Positions 1 through 4,860 of a stretch of 5,070 bases of DNA are shown here, piece after piece. The translations under genes and the position numbers were made by a program. The stretch's first letter is position 1, and every line of letters starts with the position of its first letter. Source of the DNA: Clostridia bacterium (GTDB lineage: Bacteria > Bacillota > Clostridia > Oscillospirales > Acutalibacteraceae); assembly GCA_017387165.1 (NCBI GenBank), contig JAFOFS010000167.1, positions 1 to 5,070 on the forward strand, read 5' to 3'. The notes below the pieces were generated by a model that ran no database searches, had not been told where the DNA came from, and was given only the letters and a program-made list of their open reading frames with translations.

Positions 1-126
1 ATTCGCGAGTATTTTAACGAAGGAGGAGCGGAAATCCGCCTTTTAAAAACAGGTTCGGATTATTCGCGTCACCTTATTGCTCCGAAATATGCTAAAATAT
101 ACAATCGAAAGGGGAGATCTGTGTGA
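1..126 (+). CDS. 3' end of an unrecognised upstream gene (partial)
   Basis: Frame 1 is open from the first base to a TGA at 124-126, about 41 codons, while the other two plus-strand frames close within about 45 bases. The residues read like real protein: a charged stretch with E-I-R-L-L-K-T-G-S-D-Y around residues 11-21, followed by R-H-L-I-A-P-K-Y. The reading frame ends in GTGTGA, so its stop overlaps the GTG start of the next gene by 4 nt (123-126). That arrangement is typical of translationally coupled operon genes and is the best support for this being a true gene end. The start lies outside the window. I do not recognise the family, and the fragment is too short to assign a function. 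Codon use is more AT-rich than in the genes downstream. Confidence 0.6.
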   Translation: MREYFNEGGAEIRLLKTGSDYSRHLIAPKYAKIYNRKGRSV

Positions 127-1046
127 AAAAGGAAAGCTTCGTTTTCGTGTCGCCTGCCGATGGCACGCCTATCCACGCGGTGCGCTATTTGCCGGATACC
201 GCTCCCGTGGCGGTGCTGCAGATTGCCCACGGTATGTGTGAGTTTTTTGAGCGATACGAGGATTTTGCCCGCTTTTTGACGGCGGCAGGCTATGTCGTCG
301 TCGGCAACGACCACCGCGGTCACGGCGGCTCGGCAGCGGCAGAAAATTACGGATATTTCGCGGCAACGGACGGAAACGACGCGTTGCTGGCCGACCTTTT
401 CGAACTGACCCGACTGACCAAGGAAACCTATCACGACCTCCCGTATTTCTTGATGGGACACAGTATGGGGTCGTTCTACGCTCGCCAGTATCTGTACACC
501 TACGATACGCCGCTGGCAGGCGCCATTGTGATGGGAACGGGTCATCAACCGCGAGCCTTGGTGGAGGCCGGACGGTTGCTGACGCGCATCGGAATGCTCG
601 TCCGCGGCGATCGCTATCGCTGGAAGCTGGTTAACGATATGGCGTTTGGCGGCTATGGGAAAGCATTTTCCCCTGCACGCACAGCATACGATTGGTTGAG
701 TAAGGATGAAGCGATGGTGGATGCCTACGTGCAAGACCCACGCTGCGGCTTTATGTTCACCCTGAACGGCTACCACGCGATGTTTACCGGCATTTCCCGC
801 CTGCACGATCGTCGCCGGTTAGAACGAATGCCGAAAACGCTGCCGGTGCTTTTTGTGTCCGGCGCCGACGATCCGGTCGGTGATTTCGGAAAAGGCGTGG
901 CGGCAGCGGCGGAGAGCTTCCGCCGCGTCGGTATGCAGCAGGTGGAGGTCAAGCTGTACGAAACCGATCGCCACGAGATACTCAACGAAACCGACCGCGA
1001 AACGGTGTATGCTGACCTGTTGGCGTGGCTGGAGGCGCACCGATAA
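123..1046 (+). CDS. Alpha/beta hydrolase, monoacylglycerol lipase / lysophospholipase-like
   Basis: This 307-residue protein belongs to the serine hydrolase_4 (monoglyceride lipase-like) group, which cleaves acyl esters such as monoacylglycerols or lysophospholipids. The nucleophile elbow G-H-S-M-G is at 112-116 with Ser114. The oxyanion-hole H-G follows a hydrophobic strand at 36-37 (A-H-G-M-x-E), and the N-D-H-R-G-H-G motif typical of the family is at 62-68. The likely catalytic Asp is Asp250 in S-G-A-D-D-P-V-G, and the likely His is His284 in D-R-H-E-I-L-N-E. So the triad is complete and the length is normal for the family. There is no signal peptide, so it is probably cytosolic. The GTG start at 123 is chosen because GGGGAG (111-116) lies 6 nt upstream and the start overlaps the preceding stop. 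It is probably co-transcribed with the gene before it. The exact substrate cannot be read from the sequence. Confidence 0.92.
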   Translation: MKKESFVFVSPADGTPIHAVRYLPDTAPVAVLQIAHGMCEFFERYEDFARFLTAAGYVVVGNDHRGHGGSAAAENYGYFAATDGNDALLADLFELTRLTKETYHDLPYFLMGHSMGSFYARQYLYTYDTPLAGAIVMGTGHQPRALVEAGRLLTRIGMLVRGDRYRWKLVNDMAFGGYGKAFSPARTAYDWLSKDEAMVDAYVQDPRCGFMFTLNGYHAMFTGISRLHDRRRLERMPKTLPVLFVSGADDPVGDFGKGVAAAAESFRRVGMQQVEVKLYETDRHEILNETDRETVYADLLAWLEAHR

Positions 1047-1113
1047 CGACTATCGGCAAAGCGATGCGGTGATTTGCGAAAATACGGGCATACTTTTTTT
1101 GAGGTGAAGCACA

Positions 1114-1818
1114 ATGTTTTTTTATTTTGATTGGACGTATTTTATTTTGGTATTGCCGGCGGTTATTTTGGCTGTATGGGCATCGGCGCGTGTCAAATCG
1201 ACCTACCGCCGTTTTGGCGGCGTACCTTCCGCACGCGGCATCAGCGGCGCACAGGCGGCGCGGATGGTGCTGGACGAAAACGGTTTGTACGACGTGAAAA
1301 TCGAGCAGATCGGCGGGGAACTGACCGACCACTTCGACCCGAAAGCCAACGTGGTGCGTTTGTCTGCCGACGTGTACAACAGTACGTCGGTGGCGGCGAT
1401 CGGCATTGCCTGTCACGAGGTCGGTCACGCCGTGCAGCATGCGACAGGGTATTTTCCTATCAAGATTCGCTCTGCCATCCTGCCGCTGACCAACTTCGGC
1501 TCCAAGCTGGCGATGCCGCTTTTGCTCATCGGTCTGATCCTCTCGGGTATCGCGGAGCAGTATATTGCGATCGCCTATCTCGGCGTCTTGTGCTTTGCAC
1601 TGTCTGCGATGTTCCAGCTGGTCACTCTCCCGACCGAATTCAATGCCAGCGCCCGTGCAATGCGCGCCGTTCGTTCCTCTCTGCTGCTGTCCGACGAGGA
1701 GCAACGCGGCACCCGTAAAGTGCTCACCGCCGCTGCGCTGACCTATGTGGCGGCATTGGCGGTTTCGCTGGCGCAGGTATTGCGCTTGTTGCTGATCGTC
1801 AACCGCAGGCGAAATTAA
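1114..1818 (+). CDS. YugP-type membrane zinc metallopeptidase
   Basis: The 234-residue product matches the neutral zinc metallopeptidase family typified by Bacillus YugP (Zn_peptidase_2). An N-terminal membrane helix spans about residues 8-24. It is followed by a cytosolic-type segment with the family motif L-T-D-H-F-D-P (70-76). The zinc-binding H-E-V-G-H lies at 101-105, and T-E-F-N-A-S at 174-179 supplies the likely third ligand, Glu175. Further hydrophobic helices lie at about 122-145, 150-172 and 205-228, so the active site sits at a membrane surface. Length is normal for the family. GAGGTG at 1101-1106 sits 7 nt before the ATG. The 67-bp gap from the hydrolase shows no terminator, so the two genes may share a transcript. 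The physiological substrate of this family is poorly defined. A different-frame reading inside the gene (1131-1718) is a shadow. Confidence 0.93.
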   Translation: MFFYFDWTYFILVLPAVILAVWASARVKSTYRRFGGVPSARGISGAQAARMVLDENGLYDVKIEQIGGELTDHFDPKANVVRLSADVYNSTSVAAIGIACHEVGHAVQHATGYFPIKIRSAILPLTNFGSKLAMPLLLIGLILSGIAEQYIAIAYLGVLCFALSAMFQLVTLPTEFNASARAMRAVRSSLLLSDEEQRGTRKVLTAAALTYVAALAVSLAQVLRLLLIVNRRRN

Positions 1819-1964
1819 AATAAAGTCACATTCCGAAACGCTAAAAATCCGGAAATTGACAATAAAACGTGTGTAGATGGAAAAAAGTGCAAATAATTCC
1901 GAGATTTTTACTAAAAACCATCAGTAGAAATTTATACAAATTTTTAAATAAAGGCAAGCATTTT

Positions 1965-1993
1965 TTGCCATTATATTTTACAATATCTATTAG
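1965..1993 (+). promoter_or_regulatory. Predicted sigma-A promoter of the secreted protein gene
   Basis: TTGCCA (1965-1970, five of six matches to the -35 consensus) is followed after 17 nt by TATTAG (1988-1993, four of six matches to the -10). Transcription would start near 2000, giving a leader of about 50 nt that contains both palindromes at 2008-2038. The -35 overlaps the right arm of the 1953-1969 inverted repeat. A competing -10 (TACAAT, 1979-1984) lacks a good -35. Confidence 0.4.
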
Positions 1994-2007
1994 GAATAGT
2001 CTATGTC

Positions 2008-2038
2008 GAATTCCGAAAATTCATTGCCGTATCGGCAA
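2008..2038 (+). repeat. Two adjacent 15-nt palindromes in the leader of the secreted protein gene
   Basis: GAATT-CCGAA-AATTC (2008-2022) and TTGCCG-TAT-CGGCAA (2024-2038) are both perfect inverted repeats separated by a single base. They lie directly upstream of the ribosome binding site AGGGAGG (2038-2044), and the second arm of the second palindrome shares a base with it. They could be RNA hairpins in the leader that affect translation or stability, or a protein operator. Sequence alone does not decide between these. Confidence 0.5.
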
Positions 2039-2052
2039 GGGAGGAAACCCGT

Positions 2053-3099
2053 ATGAAAAAGATGATTTCGATCGTAGTTGCGTTGTTGCTGCTTATGACC
2101 TTGGTGGCAATGCCCGTTTCTGCCGACGGTGTTACCGTTGAGCAGCGCACCTTCGTGCAGGGCGAAGTCGGCGAGTCGATTGAAGTGGACATTTTTGTGA
2201 ATGACGCTTCGGATCTTGTCGGCGCCGTGGAAGGCACCATCACTTATGATAAGTCCGTGCTGGATTACACCGGCGTGGTTCTGGCGGCTGATTTTGCTGC
2301 TCTGGATAACCAGGCCGACGAAACGGTCTACGCCGATGAGAACACCGGCGTTATCCGCTTTGTTGGTGTGTCCTCCGTCAAAGCGGGCGAAGTTGCTCCG
2401 AAGGCGGAGTGGTTCACCCTGAAGTTCGACATCATCGGCGGCGAAGCGGGCGATGCGACCGCGTTGACCCTGTCCGATCTGATCGTTTCCAACAAGACCG
2501 GTAGCGATGTTGTCTCGGCTTCCCCGATCAATGCTTCCTTCAACATCATCACCGCGGAAAACAAGTTTTCCAGCCTCGAAGGCGCCACCATCAAGACCAG
2601 CGTCGAGACTCAGGCCATCCGCTTCCAGGCGGTGACCGATGCCGCGACCTTCCCGGCGGACGCGACCGAGTTTGGTATCATCATGCTGCCGGAAGCCATG
2701 CTGAACGGCGAACTCACCCTCGACACCCCGAACGTGGCGGTGGCGAAGATGACCGCTGCGGATGCGGAATTTGCCGATCTGAAGGCCGGCGCCACGGTGT
2801 TTGCCCGTCTGGACGGCTCCACCGCGAACGCTTACCGTATGAACCTCAAGATCGTTGCCCGTTCCTATGTTAAGGTTGGCGATCAGATCATCTACAGCCA
2901 CAACGACGCCACCAACGGCATCGAGAATGGTATGGCTGCGCGTTCGGTCGTCAGCGTGTCGCAGGCGATCGCGGCCGAATTGATTGACAACGGTGTGGAC
3001 GGCTCCGCCGTTGCTGCTTACCTGACCAAGGCCGAGCTCAACAAGACCGAAGCTCTGGCTCTCCTGCAGTTCTGCCTGGACAACTGGGCGTCCCTCTGA
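2053..3099 (+). CDS. Secreted protein with cohesin-like domain and uncharacterised C-terminal domain
   Basis: This is a 348-residue exported protein. A signal peptide is clear: M-K-K, a hydrophobic core at about residues 4-20, and a V-S-A cleavage site before Asp25. Residues about 26-168 resemble the beta-sandwich of cohesin/carbohydrate-binding type modules. Features include an opening like V-x-V-E-Q at 27-31, G-E-S-I-E-V-D-I-F-V-N at 40-50, an A-V-E-G-T-I-T-Y-D region at 58-66, a G-V-I-R-F strand at 99-103 and F-T-L-K-F-D-I at 121-127. Cohesins normally bind dockerins in cellulosome-type assemblies. Residues about 174-348 form a second domain beginning with G-A-T-I-K-T-S and A-I-R-F-Q, a pattern I associate with uncharacterised clostridial secreted proteins. 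No LPXTG motif, C-terminal anchor helix or dockerin repeat is visible, so it is probably released or held non-covalently. AGGGAGG sits 8 nt before the ATG. The cohesin call is by resemblance only. Confidence 0.85.
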   Translation: MKKMISIVVALLLLMTLVAMPVSADGVTVEQRTFVQGEVGESIEVDIFVNDASDLVGAVEGTITYDKSVLDYTGVVLAADFAALDNQADETVYADENTGVIRFVGVSSVKAGEVAPKAEWFTLKFDIIGGEAGDATALTLSDLIVSNKTGSDVVSASPINASFNIITAENKFSSLEGATIKTSVETQAIRFQAVTDAATFPADATEFGIIMLPEAMLNGELTLDTPNVAVAKMTAADAEFADLKAGATVFARLDGSTANAYRMNLKIVARSYVKVGDQIIYSHNDATNGIENGMAARSVVSVSQAIAAELIDNGVDGSAVAAYLTKAELNKTEALALLQFCLDNWASL

Positions 3100-3128
3100 T
3101 TCAAAGATAATTTACAAAAAAATAACTA

Positions 3129-3157
3129 TTGACAAACAATGGGTGTTGGAGTATAAT
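3129..3157 (+). promoter_or_regulatory. Perfect-consensus sigma-A promoter of the small peptide gene
   Basis: TTGACA (3129-3134) and TATAAT (3152-3157) are both exact consensus hexamers with the optimal 17-nt spacer. Transcription would begin near 3164, giving a leader of about 50 nt before the ATG at 3215. This is the strongest promoter in the window. It serves the 41-residue peptide gene and, through read-through, possibly the phosphatase. No operator-like repeat overlaps it, so it may be constitutive unless the leader regulates it. Confidence 0.88.
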
Positions 3158-3167
3158 AATACCGAAT

Positions 3168-3199
3168 TTGGTGAAAGATCACCCAACGCCTATTGGTGA
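3168..3199 (+). promoter_or_regulatory. Leader with two mutually exclusive hairpins next to the ribosome binding site
   Basis: The 7-mer TTGGTGA occurs twice (3168-3174 and 3193-3199). Between the copies lies TCACCCAA (3179-3186), their complement apart from one extra C. The middle segment can pair with the left copy (loop AAGA) or with the right copy (loop about six bases), but not with both at once. The right copy directly abuts the ribosome binding site AGGAG (3201-3205). Pairing with it would place a hairpin against the site, while pairing with the left copy would leave it free. The arrangement is seen in the sequence. A switching role is inference, and each stem is short (5 bp plus 2 across a bulge). 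Confidence 0.4.
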
Positions 3200-3214
3200 G
3201 AGGAGATTGGAAAT

Positions 3215-3340
3215 ATGAAAAAGGTTTACGAACTGCCGGAAATCGAACTGCACAACATCCCGGAGCTGCACACCATCGAGATCGGTGCCAGCTGGCCGTG
3301 GGGCGATATGGATCCGGACGAGACCGAGATCATTGGCTAA
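3215..3340 (+). CDS. Small acidic peptide of unknown function (41 aa)
   Basis: The frame runs from ATG at 3215 to TAA at 3338-3340. It has its own perfect promoter upstream, AGGAG at 3201-3205 (9 nt before the start) and a strong terminator 7 nt after the stop, so it is very likely a real gene although short. The peptide begins M-K-K-V-Y-E-L-P-E-I-E-L and contains a loose repeat, P-E-I-E-L-H (8-13) and P-E-L-H-T-I-E-I (16-23). It ends with an acidic tail of residues 24-41, G-A-S-W-P-W-G-D-M-D-P-D then E-T-E-I-I-G. It has ten acidic residues against two lysines, no cysteine, no signal peptide and no membrane segment. The M-K-K-x-Y-x-x-P-E opening resembles short, uncharacterised peptides I recall from Clostridia genomes, which is an impression rather than a search result. 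A leader/core split typical of modified peptides is possible (core about 24-41), but no modifying enzyme or exporter is in view. Confidence 0.78.
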   Translation: MKKVYELPEIELHNIPELHTIEIGASWPWGDMDPDETEIIG

Positions 3341-3347
3341 TGAATTT

Positions 3348-3385
3348 AAAAAGCCGTTTCGCAAGAAACGGCTTTTTATTTTTTT
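3348..3385 (+). terminator. Strong intrinsic terminator after the small peptide gene
   Basis: A 13-bp perfect stem, AAAAAGCCGTTTC (3348-3360) with GAAACGGCTTTTT (3365-3377), is capped by a GCAA tetraloop of the stable GNRA class. It is followed by a T-rich tail to 3385. The A-run on the left arm could also give some termination on the opposite strand. The tail ends one base before the phosphatase ribosome binding region, so the terminator lies between the peptide promoter and the phosphatase. Confidence 0.92.
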
Positions 3386-3399
3386 CGGAGGTGAAGGGA

Positions 3400-4398
3400 A
3401 TGCCTGTTCTTCGCATAACCGCACCGCTTGACGGCTGTTGCCCCTTTGATGAAACGGCGCAGTCTTATTGGCGCTCAAGCGGAAAAACGGTGACCTCTTT
3501 TTTCTCCCCGATGATCGATGCGGTGCGCCCGATTGTGATTGCTTGGGAATATGAGGGCGAAGCCGCCGGCTTTACGGTGACCTATGGTCGATCCGACTCG
3601 ACCGACAGTGTTACCCTGCGTCTGCCGCCATCTGCTCGTTTTGCAGAAGTTTATAATCTGTATAAAGCGACCGCCTATACCGTCCGCGTGACAGCGGAGG
3701 GGAACGCGCCGCAAACCGCGGAGCACACCTTTACAACCGCTGATTTCGGCCCGCGTGTCCTGCACGTTCCGAAGGTCGCCAACCTGCGCGATTGCGGCGG
3801 TTATGCGGCAGGGGATACCTTCGTCAAACAGGGCCTTGTCTACCGCGGCAGTACGCTGACCCCAACCGCCGATTTCCCATCCGTTGAATTGACCGACGAG
3901 GGACGACGCGTTTTGCTGGAGGACCTCGGAATCCGCACCGAGATCGACCTTCGCGGCGAGCAGGAGGCAAAGGCGCCGACACCGCCATTGCCGATTGATC
4001 GTGTCTTTTGCACCGTAAACGGCTATTTGGAGTACCTGGAGCAATACCGCGAGGGATACCGCCGCTGCTTCGCGCTGCTGGCGGACGACCGCCGCTATCC
4101 CGTCTATTTTCACTGCACGGGCGGCGCCGATCGCACCGGTACGGTGGCGTTTCTTCTGGGGGCTTTGCTCGGCGTTTCGGAGGAGGAGCTGGTCAAGGAC
4201 TATGAGTTTACCTCTTTTTCCTCTTACGGTATTCGCGATAGCCGCGTCGGCACCTACTCCTCGTATTTTCAGATGATGAAAACCGCTCTGGACGCCTGCG
4301 ACGGCGAAACACTGCAGCAAAAGACCGAATCGCTGCTGCTTTCCATCGGCGTCACGCCTGCCGAAATGGCCGCCATACAGGAAAACTTATTGCAATGA
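3400..4398 (+). CDS. Tyrosine/lipid phosphatase (CX5R type) with N-terminal FN3-like region
   Basis: This 332-residue protein belongs to the bacterial Y_phosphatase3 group, related to Listeria LipA, which dephosphorylates phosphotyrosine and/or phosphoinositides through a cysteinyl-phosphate intermediate. The P-loop H-C-T-G-G-A-D-R-T-G is at 238-247 with Cys239 and Arg245. The family's N-x-R-D-x-G-G-Y motif is at 128-135 (N-L-R-D-C-G-G-Y), and a strand with E-I-D-L-R-G-E is at 181-187. The usual Lys of G-K-D-R is Ala243 here. Residues about 20-115 look like a fibronectin type III or similar beta-sandwich: strand-like runs end in A-Y-T-V-R-V-T-A at 92-99 and H-T-F-T-T at 109-113. There is no signal peptide, so it appears cytosolic. 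A longer frame reaches back to 3193, but that would translate through the terminator hairpin. ATG 3400 has GGAGGTG (3387-3393) 6 nt upstream and is preferred. No separate promoter fits between the terminator and the gene. Confidence 0.92.
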   Translation: MPVLRITAPLDGCCPFDETAQSYWRSSGKTVTSFFSPMIDAVRPIVIAWEYEGEAAGFTVTYGRSDSTDSVTLRLPPSARFAEVYNLYKATAYTVRVTAEGNAPQTAEHTFTTADFGPRVLHVPKVANLRDCGGYAAGDTFVKQGLVYRGSTLTPTADFPSVELTDEGRRVLLEDLGIRTEIDLRGEQEAKAPTPPLPIDRVFCTVNGYLEYLEQYREGYRRCFALLADDRRYPVYFHCTGGADRTGTVAFLLGALLGVSEEELVKDYEFTSFSSYGIRDSRVGTYSSYFQMMKTALDACDGETLQQKTESLLLSIGVTPAEMAAIQENLLQ

Positions 4399-4399
4399 A

Positions 4400-4440
4400 A
4401 AGACCTCCGCAGTTTGGAAACTGCGGAGGTCTTGTTTTTT
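4400..4440 (+). terminator. Intrinsic terminator between convergent genes
   Basis: A 16-base perfect inverted repeat, AAGACCTCCGCAGTTT (4400-4415) against AAACTGCGGAGGTCTT (4418-4433), is followed by GTTTTTT. The inner A/T pairs probably open to make the loop. It starts 2 nt after the phosphatase stop codon. On the minus strand the hairpin is followed by TTTTC, so it may also end transcription of the kinase genes that converge from the right. Confidence 0.93.
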
Positions 4441-4449
4441 GTTGGATGA

Positions 4450-4860
4450 TCAGCGCTGGACACGGCCGCTGCCGTCGCCGCCGGCGAGCTTTTCCACTTC
4501 CGCGACCGAAACGCGGTTGTAGTCACCCTCGATGGAGTGCTTGAGCGCCGAAGCCGCCACCGCGAATTCGATGGCGTCCTGCGTCGATTTACCCGAAAGC
4601 AGCGCGTAGATCAGACCGCCGCCGAAGGAGTCGCCGCCGCCCACGCGGTCGACGATGTGCAGGTGATACGACTTGGAGAAGCAATAGTTCTCGCCGTCGT
4701 AGAGCATACCGGCCCAGTCGTTATCGCTGGCAGAGATGGAGGTGCGCAGGGTGATGGCCACCTTCTCAAAGCCGAACTTGTCGGCCAGCTGCTTGGCCAC
4801 GGACATGTAGCCCTCGTGGTTGAGCTTGCCGCCGTAGATGTCGGTTGCGTTGCGCGGCGG
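4450..4860 (-). pseudogene. C-terminal-only remnant of a 2-keto-3-deoxygluconate kinase (PfkB family)
   Basis: On the minus strand a frame of 136 codons ends in TGA (4452-4450). It covers only the last 130 or so residues of a KDG kinase, an enzyme that is normally about 340 residues and phosphorylates 2-keto-3-deoxygluconate in sugar-acid catabolism. It starts abruptly with P-P-R-N-A-T-D-I-Y-G-G-K-L and then shows V-A-I-T-L-R, D-W-A-G-M-L-Y-D-G and the kinase signature D-R-V-G-G-G-D-S-F-G-G-G. The catalytic Asp codon is at 4632-4630. The substrate-binding N-terminal half is missing. There is no start codon with full coverage; the first ATG (4806-4804) has only GAGGG four bases upstream. The final 69 residues match the neighbouring gene at 61 positions. 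The frame has no internal stop or shift, so truncation may be recent, or the fragment may still be made. A chimeric assembly is an alternative. Confidence 0.75.

Larger units (their letters stand above)
1819..2052 (+). other. AT-rich intergenic regulatory region
   Basis: This 234-bp gap is much richer in A and T than the flanking genes. I see no credible coding sequence in it: the one long frame (from 1869) has no good ribosome binding site and runs into the next gene out of frame. It holds a plausible promoter near 1965-1993, a weak hairpin at 1953-1969 (GGCAA/TTGCC with a 7-nt loop) and two adjacent palindromes at 2008-2038. No convincing intrinsic terminator for the upstream peptidase gene is visible, although the 1953-1969 hairpin followed by a T-rich run could act as a weak one. 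Confidence 0.6.

Noticed and set aside
21..44. GCGG/CCGC inverted repeat followed by TTTT, terminator-like
   Set aside because: The clean stem is only 4 bp, the T-run is short, and the element lies within the open frame that ends at 126.
90..105. Extended -10-like element TGCTAAAAT (90-98) and TACAAT (100-105) ahead of the hydrolase gene
   Set aside because: It lies inside the apparent upstream coding frame, has no good -35, and would place the transcription start almost on the ribosome binding site.
69..806. 245-codon minus-strand frame opposite the hydrolase
   Set aside because: It is antisense to a gene with a complete catalytic triad and family motifs. Its translation is low-complexity and lacks recognisable domains, as expected for a shadow in GC-rich coding DNA.
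1856..1861. Perfect TTGACA hexamer after the peptidase gene
   Set aside because: No acceptable -10 hexamer is found at 15-18 nt spacing, so it is not called as a promoter.
1869..2141. Possible 90-codon plus-strand gene across the AT-rich gap
   Set aside because: It has no ribosome binding site, runs through palindromes and the promoter, and continues out of frame into the signal-peptide region of the secreted protein gene.
1990..2901. 303-codon minus-strand frame opposite the secreted protein
   Set aside because: It is a mirror of the real gene, rich in R, G, H and D repeats, with no domain logic. The plus-strand gene has a signal peptide and ribosome binding site.
3193..3399. N-terminal extension of the phosphatase back to 3193
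   Set aside because: It would overlap the peptide gene in another frame and translate through the intrinsic terminator hairpin. ATG 3400 has an ideal ribosome binding site.
3475..4320. 281-codon minus-strand frame opposite the phosphatase
   Set aside because: It is a shadow of a gene with intact P-loop and N-x-R-D-x-G-G-Y motifs.
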